A stretch of 64,000 nucleotides of DNA from Pseudomonas lactis (lineage in GTDB: Bacteria; Pseudomonadota; Gammaproteobacteria; Pseudomonadales; Pseudomonadaceae): assembly GCF_001439845.1 (NCBI RefSeq), contig NZ_JYLO01000011.1, forward strand, positions 1 to 64,000, written 5' to 3'. The position numbers were made by a program, and so were the translations under genes. This document shows, one piece after another, positions 34,918-43,967 of this stretch. Position 1 is the stretch's first letter. Every line of letters starts with the position of its first letter. The notes under the pieces are model-generated. The model ran no database searches and was not told where the DNA came from. It saw only the letters and a list, made by a program, of their open reading frames with translations.

Positions 34918-35514
34918 ATGAATTCGCTTTATCTGGCCTCGGGCTCCCCGCGGCGACGTGAACTGCTGGTCCAGATCGGTGTGCCCTTTACCCTGGTCAG
35001 CGCCGCTATTGATGAAACGCCCCTTAACAACGAACCTGCCGTTGCCTATGTCGAGCGCCTTGCGCGGGGCAAGGCGACGGCGGGTTTTGTTGCGCTTGGC
35101 CACACCTCAAACACCTGCGTGCTAGGGGCCGACACGGCGGTGATTGTCGACGGGCGGATCCTGGGCAAACCGGTGGACCAGGCTGATGCACTGGCCATGC
35201 TGATGGCCCTTTCCGGCCGCGAGCATGAAGTGCTTACCGCCATTGCCCTGACCGACGGCCAGCAATGTGAAACCCGATGTGTCAGCAGCCGTGTACGTTT
35301 CCGCGAGGTTTCTGTGCAGGAGGCTACCACCTACTGGCACAGTGGCGAACCGCAGGACAAGGCTGGCGGCTATGCTATCCAAGGGCTGGGTTCGGTGTTT
35401 GTGGCCGGGCTTAATGGCAGTTATTCCGCCGTGGTGGGCCTGCCAGTCTGCGAAACCGCGCAACTGCTCGCCCAATTCGGCATACCCTGTTGGCAAAACC
35501 TTACCGTGTGCTGA
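34918..35514 (+). CDS. maf: Maf-family nucleotide pyrophosphatase
   Basis: A 198-residue protein of the Maf/YhdE type, which hydrolyses noncanonical or pyrimidine nucleoside triphosphates (dTTP/UTP subgroup in YhdE). SGSPRRRELL near residue 7 is the substrate loop, GADTAVIVDGRILGKP holds a catalytic Asp and EPQDKAGGYAIQGLG completes the site. ATG at 34918 with GGGAGAGG upstream is preferred over an in-frame ATG at 34867. It lies between mreD and rng as in many gammaproteobacteria. Confidence 0.92.
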   Translation: MNSLYLASGSPRRRELLVQIGVPFTLVSAAIDETPLNNEPAVAYVERLARGKATAGFVALGHTSNTCVLGADTAVIVDGRILGKPVDQADALAMLMALSGREHEVLTAIALTDGQQCETRCVSSRVRFREVSVQEATTYWHSGEPQDKAGGYAIQGLGSVFVAGLNGSYSAVVGLPVCETAQLLAQFGIPCWQNLTVC

Positions 35515-35584
35515 ACGCCGTATTCCAGCGCCAAGCCTTAAGCGACCGGTCACTATTGTGAAAACGCCTGAACGAGACCCAGCC

Positions 35585-37042
35585 ATGAGTGAAGAGATTC
35601 TGATCAATATCACGCCGATGGAATCGCGCGTGGCGGTGGTAGAGAACGGTGTTCTGCAAGAAGTGCATGTCGAGCGCACCCAGAAGCGCGGGATCGTCGG
35701 CAATATCTACAAAGGCAAGGTGGTGCGCGTATTGCCGGGCATGCAAGCGGCCTTCGTCGACATCGGCCTGGACCGTGCAGCGTTTATCCATGCCTCGGAA
35801 ATTTCCCTGCGCGAAGGCCCTGCGGTGGAAAGCATCAGCGCCCTGGTGCACGAAGGCCAGAGCCTGGTGGTGCAAGTCACCAAGGACCCTATCGGTTCCA
35901 AGGGCGCCCGCTTGACCACCCAGCTGTCGATTCCCTCGCGCTACCTGGTGTACATGCCGCGCACCGCCCATGTGGGCATTTCCCTGAAGATCGAAGATGA
36001 AGCCGAGCGCGAGCGCCTGAAGAAGGTGGTCAGCGACTGCGTCGCCGCCGAGGGCATCAAGGAAGCGGGTGGGTTTATCCTGCGCACCGCCGCAGAAGGC
36101 GCTGGCGCGGATGAAATCCTCATGGATATTCGCTACCTGCGGCGCCTGTGGGACCAGATCGACGCACAGATCAAGACCATCGGCGCGCCCAGCGTCATCT
36201 ATGAAGACCTCGGCCTGGCGCTGCGCACGCTGCGCGACCTGGTCAGCCCGAAGATCGAGAAAATTCGCATCGACTCGCGGGAAACCTTTCAGCGCACCAC
36301 GCAATTTGTCGCCGAGTTGATGCCAGAAATCGCCGATCGCCTGGAACACTACCCCGGCGAGCGGCCGATATTCGACCTGTATGGCGTTGAAGATGAAATC
36401 CAGAAAGCCCTGGAACGCAAGGTGCCACTCAAGTCCGGCGGCTACCTGGTGGTAGACCCGGCAGAAGCCATGACCACCATCGACGTCAATACCGGTGCAT
36501 TCGTGGGCCATCGCAACCTTGAAGAAACCATCTTCAAGACCAATCTCGAAGCGGCCACGGCTATTGCCCGCCAACTGCGCCTGCGCAACTTGGGCGGCAT
36601 CATCATCATCGACTTCATCGATATGGAAGATGAAGAGCACCAGCGCCAGGTGCTGCGTACGCTTGAGAAGCAACTGGAACGCGATCACGCCAAGACCAAC
36701 ATCATCGGCATCACCGAGCTGGGCCTGGTGCAGATGACCCGCAAGCGCACGCGCGAAAGCCTTGAACAGGTACTGTGCGAACCGTGCAGCAGCTGCCAGG
36801 GCCGCGGCAAATTGAAGACCCCGGAAACGGTTTGCTACGAGATTTTCCGCGAGATCCTGCGCGAGGCACGCGCCTACCAGGCCGAAGGTTATAGAGTACT
36901 TGCCAATCAGAAGGTGGTGGATCGCCTGCTGGACGAAGAGTCCGGTAACGTCGCCGAACTGGAAAGTTTTATCGGTCGCACCATTCGCTTCCAGGTCGAA
37001 ACCATGTATTCACAGGAACAATACGACGTGGTGTTGCTCTGA
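35585..37042 (+). CDS. rng: Ribonuclease G
   Basis: A 485-residue RNase E/G-family endoribonuclease that matures the 5-prime end of 16S rRNA and cleaves some mRNAs. The S1 domain (residues ~35-130; GNIYKGKVVRVLPGMQAAFVD) precedes the RNase H-like and DNase I-like catalytic parts; DVNTGAF and IDFIDMED carry the two catalytic Asp residues, and CEPCSSC is the zinc-link. It has no long RNase E scaffold tail, so it is RNase G. A small hairpin follows at 37070-37089 before yhdP. Confidence 0.96.
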   Translation: MSEEILINITPMESRVAVVENGVLQEVHVERTQKRGIVGNIYKGKVVRVLPGMQAAFVDIGLDRAAFIHASEISLREGPAVESISALVHEGQSLVVQVTKDPIGSKGARLTTQLSIPSRYLVYMPRTAHVGISLKIEDEAERERLKKVVSDCVAAEGIKEAGGFILRTAAEGAGADEILMDIRYLRRLWDQIDAQIKTIGAPSVIYEDLGLALRTLRDLVSPKIEKIRIDSRETFQRTTQFVAELMPEIADRLEHYPGERPIFDLYGVEDEIQKALERKVPLKSGGYLVVDPAEAMTTIDVNTGAFVGHRNLEETIFKTNLEAATAIARQLRLRNLGGIIIIDFIDMEDEEHQRQVLRTLEKQLERDHAKTNIIGITELGLVQMTRKRTRESLEQVLCEPCSSCQGRGKLKTPETVCYEIFREILREARAYQAEGYRVLANQKVVDRLLDEESGNVAELESFIGRTIRFQVETMYSQEQYDVVLL

Positions 37043-37120
37043 TCCCCAGCTGTGCACTTTCTTCGAGACCGGCAGACCTTGATCTGCCGTCCGCTAACTG
37101 TTTTTTGAGGGTCGCCTGAC

Positions 37121-40100
37121 ATGGAGCGTCTGATACGCTTTTTTGCCGCTTTGACCCGTTGGGGCCTGGGCCTGTGCGCCTTGTTGCTGGTATTGGCAGC
37201 GGTGTACGTGAGCCTGGGGCGCGAACTCACCCCGCTGGTGGCCGAATACCGCGCCGAAGTCGAAGCCAAGGCTCAGGCGGCGCTGGAGACGCCGCTGCAT
37301 ATCGGTAGCCTTGAAGGCCGCTGGAGCGGGTTTGCCCCGGTATTGCTGGCTCACGACGTCATGGTCGGCGAGGGTAGCAGTGCCTTGCGCCTGGACCAGG
37401 TGGAAGTGGTGCCGGATATATGGGCCAGCCTGTTGGCCCGCGAAGTGCGCATCGCTCATCTGCAAGTCAGTGGCCTGCAACTGAGTGTCAAGGAAGACCA
37501 GGACGGCCGCTGGACCCTGCAAGGCTTGCCGGTACAGGACGACCAACCGTTGGACCCGCAACAGTTGCTGACGCGCATGCAAATGGTCAAGCGCGTGTCG
37601 GTGCTGGACAGCCAGGTAACCTTGCAACCCTTCGATCAGGCGCCGGTGACCGTGACCTATGTGGGCCTGAGCCTGCATACCGGCATGAGCCAGCAGCGTC
37701 TGGACGCTCGCCTGACCTTGCCCGATGGCCAACCGTTGGCCGTCAGCCTGCGTAGCCGCATTCGCGCCAGCCAGTGGCAAGACGCTGAGGTCGATGCCTA
37801 CCTGAGCCTGCCGCAAAGCGACTGGGCCAAGTGGATTCCCGCGAGGCTGACCCAGCAATGGAAGCTGACGCAATTGAAGGCCGGCGGCGAGTTGTGGCTC
37901 AGTTGGGCCAAGGGTACGGTGCAAAGCGCGGCGGTACGCCTCAATTCGCCCCAAGTGAAGGGCAGCTACGCCGACCGTAAGCCGGTACACCTTGAAAACC
38001 TGGCCCTGACCGCCTACCTGCAGCGCAGTGACACTGGCCTCAAGGTGCTGTTCGATTCCCTGGCGATGAACATTGGCGAAACCCGTTGGGAGTCGCGTCT
38101 GCAATTGCAGCAAAGCCTGGCCACCGACAAGGAGCAGGAAGTGTGGAAGTTGCAGGCCGATCGTCTCGACCTCACTCCCATCACACCGCTGCTCAACGCC
38201 TTGGCACCGCTGCCGGACGGCTTTGCCAAGGCCGTCGAACACCTCAAAGCCACCGGCCTGTTACGCAATGTGCTGGTGGACTTCCGACCACAAGACACTA
38301 CTGACCGCAAACTCAGTTTTGCCGCCAACCTGGAGCGTGTCGGCTTCGATGCCTACTTTGGCGCGCCGGCCGCACGCAATGTGTCCGGCAGCATCAGTGG
38401 CGACCTGGGCCAGGGCGAGTTGCGCATGGACAGCAAGGACTTTTCCTTGCATCTGTATCCGATCTTCGCCAAACCTTGGCAGTACATCCAGGCCAATGCG
38501 CGCCTGACCTGGAAGCTGGACAAGCAAGGCTTCACCCTGATCGCCCCGTATATCAAGGTACTGGGCGAGGAAGGCAAGGTGGCGGCGGACTTCCTGATTC
38601 GCCTGCATTTCGACCACAGCCAGGAAGACTACATGGACCTGCGGGTCGGCATGGTCGATGGCGATGGCCGTTTCACTCCCAAATACCTACCGGCCGTGTT
38701 GAGCCCGGCGCTGGATGAATGGCTGCGCACGGCGATCCTCAAGGGCGCGGTGGACGAAGGCTTCTTCCAGTACCAGGGTTCGCTCAGCCACAATGCGCTG
38801 CCGGCGTCGCGCAATATCAGCCTGTTCTTCAAGGTGCATGATGCCGAACTGGCCTTCCAGCCCGGCTGGCCTCATGTGAACAAGGTCAATGGTGAAGTGT
38901 TCGTCGAGGAAAGCGGCGTACGCATCCTGGCGAGCAAGGGCCAGTTGCTCGACACCCAGGTCAAGGATGTCTACGTCAATATCCCCCACGCCCCAGCGGG
39001 CGGGGACAGTCATCTGCTGCTCACGGGCGGGTTCTCCGGCGGTTTGGGCGACGGCCTGAAGATCCTTCAAGAAGCCCCTATCGGCACGGCGTCTACGTTC
39101 GCCGGTTGGAAAGGCGAGGGCGACCTGCAAGGTAGCCTGGACCTGGACGTACCGCTGGCCAAAGGCACTGAGCCCAAGATCGTGGTGGACTTCAAGACCG
39201 ACAAGGCGCGCCTGCAATTGGCGGAACCGCCCCTGGAACTGACCCAGCTCAAGGGTGATTTTCGCTTCGACAGCGCCAAGGGCCTGAGCGGGCAGAAGAT
39301 TTCGGCCCAGGCGTTCGACCGCCCCATCACGGCGCAGATTTTTGCCGAAGGCAAGCCGGGCAATATCAGCACTCGCGTGACCGCCAATGGTCAGGTCACC
39401 GTCAAGCGCCTCACGGACTGGTTGAAAATCAGCCAGCCGTTGCCGGTCTCCGGCGATATTCCCTACCAGTTGCAAGTGATCCTCGACGGCGCAGACAGCC
39501 AGTTAATGGTCAATTCCAACCTCAAGGGTGTCGCGGTGGACCTGCCGGCACCGTTCGGCATGCCGGCCAGCCAGGGACGTGACAGCACCTTTCGCATGAC
39601 TTTGCAGGGCGCTGAGCGCCGTTACTGGTTTGATTACGGCGAGCTGGCTAACTTCACCTTTGCTGCGCCGCCGGACAAGTTCAATGATGGCCGCGGCGAA
39701 CTGTTCCTAGGCGATGGTGATGCCGTGCTGCCGGGGGCCAAGGGCCTGCGCATTCGTGGCGTGCTGTCGGAACTGGATATCGATCCCTGGAAGAAACTTG
39801 TGGATCGCTACGCGGGCAATGATCCAGGTGGCAATGCCAAGCAACTGCTCAGCGGTGCGGACTTCAAAGTGGGCAAGCTGACCGGGTTTGGTACCCAGTT
39901 TGACCAGGTCAGCTTGCAGCTCGATCGCAAACCAGCGGCCTGGGGCCTGCAACTCGATAGCCAGCAAGCCAAGGGCGCGGTGAACCTGCCGGACGCCAAA
40001 GGCGCGCCGATTGCGGTCAACCTCAAGTATGTGAAATTGCCTGCGCCAGACCCGACCGCGCAGGCGGACGAAAACGCGCCGGACCCGCTGGCCGATATCG

Positions 40101-40936
40101 ACCCAAAAAGCATTCCGGCGCTGGATATTGCCGTCGACCAGTTGTTCCAGGGCTCGGACCTGATCGGCGCCTGGTCGCTGAGGATCCGCCCCACCGCCAA
40201 GGGCCTGGCCTTCAATAACCTCGACCTGGGCCTCAAGGGCATGCTGCTCAAGGGCGCCGGGGGTTGGGAAGGTGCGCCAGGCGCCAGCAGCAGTTGGTAC
40301 AAGGGCCGCCTTGATGGCCGCAACATTGCCGACGTGCTCAAGGGCTGGGGCTTTGCGCCTACGGTGACCAGCGAAGACTTTCATCTGGACGTGGATGGCC
40401 GCTGGCCGGGTTCGCCGGCCTGGGTCGGGCCCAAGCGCTTTTCCGGCAGCCTGGATGCTGCGTTCCGTAAAGGTCAGTTCGTCGAAGTGGAGGGCGGGGC
40501 CCAGGCATTGCGAGTGTTTGGCCTGCTTAACTTCAACTCCATTGGCCGGCGTTTGCGTTTGGACTTTTCCGACTTGTTCGGCAAGGGTTTGAGTTATGAC
40601 CGGGTCAAAGGCTTGTTGGCCGCCAGTAATGGTGTGTTCGTGACCCGCGAGCCCATCACCATGACCGGGCCTTCCACCAATCTTGAGCTTAACGGCACCC
40701 TGGATCTGGTTGCCGATCGCGTCGACGCCAAGTTGCTGGTCACCTTGCCTGTGACCAACAACCTGCCGATTGCGGCGCTGATTGTCGGTGCACCGGCCAT
40801 TGGTGGTGCGCTGTTTTTGATCGACAAGCTGATCGGTGACCGGGTTTCGCGCTTTGCCAGTGTGCAATACAAGGTGCAGGGCCCTTGGAAGGATCCGAAA
40901 ATCACCTTCGACAAGCCATTTGAAAAGCCAAACTGA
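37121..40936 (+). CDS. yhdP: YhdP family AsmA-like protein
   Basis: A 1271-residue protein with one N-terminal membrane helix (residues ~8-30) and a very long periplasmic part of repeating strands, typical of the AsmA/TamB/YhdP bridge-like family (DUF3971 and AsmA_2 regions). E. coli YhdP carries phospholipids toward the outer membrane with TamB and YdbH. The C-terminal part has the family LRVFGLLNFNSIGRRLRLDF and ends FDKPFEKPN. The place between rng and the nitrilase gene is conserved in gammaproteobacteria. Confidence 0.92.
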   Translation: MERLIRFFAALTRWGLGLCALLLVLAAVYVSLGRELTPLVAEYRAEVEAKAQAALETPLHIGSLEGRWSGFAPVLLAHDVMVGEGSSALRLDQVEVVPDIWASLLAREVRIAHLQVSGLQLSVKEDQDGRWTLQGLPVQDDQPLDPQQLLTRMQMVKRVSVLDSQVTLQPFDQAPVTVTYVGLSLHTGMSQQRLDARLTLPDGQPLAVSLRSRIRASQWQDAEVDAYLSLPQSDWAKWIPARLTQQWKLTQLKAGGELWLSWAKGTVQSAAVRLNSPQVKGSYADRKPVHLENLALTAYLQRSDTGLKVLFDSLAMNIGETRWESRLQLQQSLATDKEQEVWKLQADRLDLTPITPLLNALAPLPDGFAKAVEHLKATGLLRNVLVDFRPQDTTDRKLSFAANLERVGFDAYFGAPAARNVSGSISGDLGQGELRMDSKDFSLHLYPIFAKPWQYIQANARLTWKLDKQGFTLIAPYIKVLGEEGKVAADFLIRLHFDHSQEDYMDLRVGMVDGDGRFTPKYLPAVLSPALDEWLRTAILKGAVDEGFFQYQGSLSHNALPASRNISLFFKVHDAELAFQPGWPHVNKVNGEVFVEESGVRILASKGQLLDTQVKDVYVNIPHAPAGGDSHLLLTGGFSGGLGDGLKILQEAPIGTASTFAGWKGEGDLQGSLDLDVPLAKGTEPKIVVDFKTDKARLQLAEPPLELTQLKGDFRFDSAKGLSGQKISAQAFDRPITAQIFAEGKPGNISTRVTANGQVTVKRLTDWLKISQPLPVSGDIPYQLQVILDGADSQLMVNSNLKGVAVDLPAPFGMPASQGRDSTFRMTLQGAERRYWFDYGELANFTFAAPPDKFNDGRGELFLGDGDAVLPGAKGLRIRGVLSELDIDPWKKLVDRYAGNDPGGNAKQLLSGADFKVGKLTGFGTQFDQVSLQLDRKPAAWGLQLDSQQAKGAVNLPDAKGAPIAVNLKYVKLPAPDPTAQADENAPDPLADIDPKSIPALDIAVDQLFQGSDLIGAWSLRIRPTAKGLAFNNLDLGLKGMLLKGAGGWEGAPGASSSWYKGRLDGRNIADVLKGWGFAPTVTSEDFHLDVDGRWPGSPAWVGPKRFSGSLDAAFRKGQFVEVEGGAQALRVFGLLNFNSIGRRLRLDFSDLFGKGLSYDRVKGLLAASNGVFVTREPITMTGPSTNLELNGTLDLVADRVDAKLLVTLPVTNNLPIAALIVGAPAIGGALFLIDKLIGDRVSRFASVQYKVQGPWKDPKITFDKPFEKPN

Positions 40937-40984
40937 GAGCCTGTGGAGTAGCATGGCCCCATGCCCTGTATGGAGTGTCGGCCC

Positions 40985-41833
40985 ATGTCCTTTGCGGTAA
41001 TTCAAATGGTCAGCCAGAGTGACGTGCTGGCCAACCTCGCCCAGGCGCGTCGCCTGCTGGAACAGGCGGCGGCCGGCGGCGCGAAACTCGCGGTGCTGCC
41101 AGAGAATTTCGCCGCCATGGGGCGCCGCGATGTGGCCGACATTGGCCGCGCCGAGGCGTTGGGCCAAGGGCCTGTGCTGCCCTGGTTGAAACAGGCCGCC
41201 CGCGACCTCACCTTATGGATAGTGGCCGGCACATTGCCGTTGCCGCCCCAGGACCAGCCCCACGCCAAACCCAATGCTTGCTCGCTGCTGATCAACGATC
41301 AGGGTGAAATCGTCGCTCGCTACGACAAACTCCATCTGTTTGATGTGGACGTAGCGGATGCTCGCGGTCGTTATCGCGAATCTGACGACTATGCTTTCGG
41401 TAACCAGGTGGTGGTGGCGGATACGCCGGTGGGCCGTGTGGGGTTGACGGTGTGTTACGACCTGCGTTTCCCGGAGCTGTACAGCGAGTTGCGCGCGGCG
41501 GGGGCTGAACTGATTACCGCGCCTTCGGCTTTCACGGCGGTGACCGGGGCTGCGCACTGGGATGTGCTTATTCGTGCGCGGGCCATTGAAACCCAGTGCT
41601 ACTTGCTGGCGGCCGCCCAGGGTGGTGTGCATCCAGGGCCACGGGAAACTTTTGGCCACGCAGCGATTGTCGACCCTTGGGGCCGAGTGCTGGCGCAACA
41701 GGATCAAGGCGAAGCGGTGTTACTGGCCGAACGCGATAGCAGTGAACAGGCGTCGATACGGGCGCGCATGCCGGTGGCCAATCACCGGCGCTTTTTCTCG
41801 CAGGGCGCGCAGCGGCCTGCTTCAGAACGATGA
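40985..41833 (+). CDS. Nitrilase-family amidohydrolase (Nit1/deaminated glutathione amidase-like)
   Basis: A 282-residue carbon-nitrogen hydrolase. The Glu-Lys-Cys triad is Glu40 (LPENFA), Lys115 (YDKLHLFD) and Cys157 (LTVCYDLRFPELY). The LHLFDVDVADARGRYRES segment matches the Nit1/YbeM group that repairs deaminated glutathione. ATG at 40985 begins the conserved MSFAVIQM; an earlier in-frame ATG at 40961 lacks family support. tldD follows after 16 bases. Confidence 0.88.
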   Translation: MSFAVIQMVSQSDVLANLAQARRLLEQAAAGGAKLAVLPENFAAMGRRDVADIGRAEALGQGPVLPWLKQAARDLTLWIVAGTLPLPPQDQPHAKPNACSLLINDQGEIVARYDKLHLFDVDVADARGRYRESDDYAFGNQVVVADTPVGRVGLTVCYDLRFPELYSELRAAGAELITAPSAFTAVTGAAHWDVLIRARAIETQCYLLAAAQGGVHPGPRETFGHAAIVDPWGRVLAQQDQGEAVLLAERDSSEQASIRARMPVANHRRFFSQGAQRPASER

Positions 41834-41849
41834 ATTTAAGGCCAAACCT

Positions 41850-43292
41850 ATGAGCGAGTTGTTGTCCTCAGTCAGTGATCACCTCCTGGCACCCGGTGGC
41901 GTGACCATCGAAAGCCTGCAAACCGTGCTCGGCGATCTGGCCGGGCCGGGTATCGATGCGGCTGACCTGTATTTCCAGGGGCAGATTTCCGAGTCATGGG
42001 CGCTGGAAGATGGGATCGTCAAGGAAGGCAGTTTCAACCTTGACCAGGGCGTAGGCGTTCGCGCGCAATCGGGTGAGAAGACCGGCTTTGCCTACAGCAA
42101 TGCGATCACCCTGGAGGCCTTGGGCCTGGCGGCGCGTGCCGCCCGTTCGATTTCCCGTGCCGGCCAGAATGGCACGGTGCAGGCATTCAGTACCCAGGAC
42201 GTGGCCCAGTTGTATGCGCCGGATAACCCCTTGGAAGTGATCAGCCGTGCGGAAAAAGTCGAGCTGCTCAAGCGTATCGACGCAGCTACCCGCGCTCTGG
42301 ACCCGCGTATCCAGCAAGTGACCGTAAGCATGGCCGGCGTGTGGGAGCGCATCCTCGTGGCGTCCACCGACGGTGGGCTGGCGGCGGATGTGCGGCCGCT
42401 GGTGCGTTTCAATGTGAGCGTGATCGTCGAACAGAACGGGCGCCGCGAGCGCGGTGGCCATGGCGGCGGCGGGCGCACCGACTACCGTTATTTCCTCGCT
42501 GACGACCGTGCCATGGGCTATGCCCGTGAGGCGCTGCGCCAGGCATTGGTCAACCTGGAGGCGATACCGGCACCGGCCGGCACCTTGCCGGTGGTGCTGG
42601 GCTCGGGTTGGTCTGGCGTGTTGCTCCACGAAGCCGTGGGCCATGGCCTGGAAGGCGATTTCAACCGCAAGGGCAGTTCCGCCTATAGCGGGCGCATGGG
42701 CGAAATGGTTGCGTCCAAGCTGTGCACCATTGTCGATGACGGCACCCTGGCCGGCCGCCGTGGTTCGCTGAGTGTCGATGACGAAGGTACGCCGACCGAA
42801 TGCACCACCCTGATCGAGAACGGCGTGCTCAAGGGCTACATGCAAGATAAGCTCAACGCCCGCCTGATGGGCGTGGCGCGCACCGGTAATGGTCGCCGTG
42901 AATCCTATGCGCACCTGCCAATGCCGCGTATGACCAACACCTACATGCTCGGTGGCCAAAGCGATCCGGCAGAAATCATTGCCTCGGTCAAACGCGGTAT
43001 CTACTGCGCCAACCTCGGCGGCGGCCAGGTTGATATCACCAGCGGCAAGTTCGTGTTCTCCACCAGCGAGGCGTACCTGATCGAAGACGGCAAGATTACC
43101 GCGCCGGTCAAAGGGGCGACGTTGATTGGTAACGGGCCGGAAGCCATGAGCAAAGTGTCGATGGTCGGTAACGACCTGTCGCTGGACAGCGGCGTGGGCA
43201 CGTGCGGCAAGGATGGGCAGTCGGTGCCGGTAGGTGTCGGCCAGCCAACCTTGAAAATTGATGCGATTACCGTGGGTGGCACGGGATCGTAG
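41850..43292 (+). CDS. tldD: Metalloprotease subunit TldD
   Basis: A 480-residue subunit of the TldD/TldE(PmbA) peptidase, which trims unfolded peptides and matures peptides such as microcin B17 and CcdA in E. coli. The active site is the HExxxH motif in LLHEAVGHGLEGDF, and GGGQVDITSGKFVFS near the C-terminus supplies the third ligand region. Its partner pmbA is close by (43968) with darP between on the opposite strand. Confidence 0.95.
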   Translation: MSELLSSVSDHLLAPGGVTIESLQTVLGDLAGPGIDAADLYFQGQISESWALEDGIVKEGSFNLDQGVGVRAQSGEKTGFAYSNAITLEALGLAARAARSISRAGQNGTVQAFSTQDVAQLYAPDNPLEVISRAEKVELLKRIDAATRALDPRIQQVTVSMAGVWERILVASTDGGLAADVRPLVRFNVSVIVEQNGRRERGGHGGGGRTDYRYFLADDRAMGYAREALRQALVNLEAIPAPAGTLPVVLGSGWSGVLLHEAVGHGLEGDFNRKGSSAYSGRMGEMVASKLCTIVDDGTLAGRRGSLSVDDEGTPTECTTLIENGVLKGYMQDKLNARLMGVARTGNGRRESYAHLPMPRMTNTYMLGGQSDPAEIIASVKRGIYCANLGGGQVDITSGKFVFSTSEAYLIEDGKITAPVKGATLIGNGPEAMSKVSMVGNDLSLDSGVGTCGKDGQSVPVGVGQPTLKIDAITVGGTGS

Positions 43293-43304
43293 GAACCGGA
43301 GCTT

Positions 43305-43327
43305 CGGGTGGCGAAGACCGCCACCCG
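43305..43327. terminator. Hairpin between convergent tldD and darP
   Basis: A perfect 9-bp stem CGGGTGGCG / CGCCACCCG with a five-base loop lies in the 45-base gap. There is no T-run, so termination strength is uncertain. Confidence 0.5.
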
Positions 43328-43337
43328 GGGAAGAGGA

Positions 43338-43859
43338 TCAGCGCAGGCCGCGTTGAGTCTCGTCCAGCTCACGGATGTACTTGAAGATTTTACGGCTGGT
43401 GGCTGGCGCCTTGTTATGCGCCAGCTCGTGCTGAGCCTGACGGATCAGGGAGCGCAATTGCTGGCGGTCCGCGTCCGGGTAGTCCAGTACGAATTTCTCC
43501 AGCACCGCGTCATCGCCCGAGATCAGGCGGTCACGCCAACGTTCCAGGTTGTGGAAGCGTTCGTTGTACTGGCGAGTGGAGGCATCGGTTTGATCGAGCA
43601 AAGTCAGAATGGCGTCAATGTCTTGATCGCGCATCAGTTTGCCGATAAACGAGATGTGCCGTTTACGCGCGATATTCGCGGTGTGCTTGGGCGCATCCGC
43701 CAGGGCCCGACGCATTTCGTCGGTCAGTGGCAGTTTGGCAACCAAATCCTTTTTGAGCGTTGTAAGGCGCTCGCCAAGGTCAACCAGAGCATGCAGCTCG
43801 CGTTTGACCTGGGTTTTGCTTTTCTCCCCATCGAGGGAGTCGTCGTAAGAATCAACCAT
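43338..43859 (-). CDS. darP: Ribosome-associated protein DarP (YjgA, DUF615)
   Basis: A 173-residue, helical, highly charged protein of the DUF615 family. E. coli DarP binds late 50S precursors and helps 23S peptidyl-transferase centre assembly. KSKTQVKRELHALVDLGERL near the start and RKRHISFIGKLMR are conserved. The start ATG at 43859 is chosen over an upstream in-frame ATG at 43997 that would run into pmbA. It is divergent from pmbA. Confidence 0.92.
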   Translation of the reverse strand: MVDSYDDSLDGEKSKTQVKRELHALVDLGERLTTLKKDLVAKLPLTDEMRRALADAPKHTANIARKRHISFIGKLMRDQDIDAILTLLDQTDASTRQYNERFHNLERWRDRLISGDDAVLEKFVLDYPDADRQQLRSLIRQAQHELAHNKAPATSRKIFKYIRELDETQRGLR

Positions 43860-43967
43860 GGTGGCAGTCCGCAAAGAAACGCCGCCATGATAACCAGTCG
43901 GGGGCCGCTTGTCCGGCCCGGTCGCTCGATGGCCATTACCGAAAGCAGAATTTGAGTGGAGAAAACC

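Noticed and set aside
37070..37089. Hairpin CGGCAGA...TCTGCCG after rng
   Set aside because: Short stem and no adjacent T-run; not enough to call a terminator.
39707..41167. 486-codon open frame opposite yhdP and the amidase gene
   Set aside because: Spans two real genes on the other strand; no ribosome site or family match.
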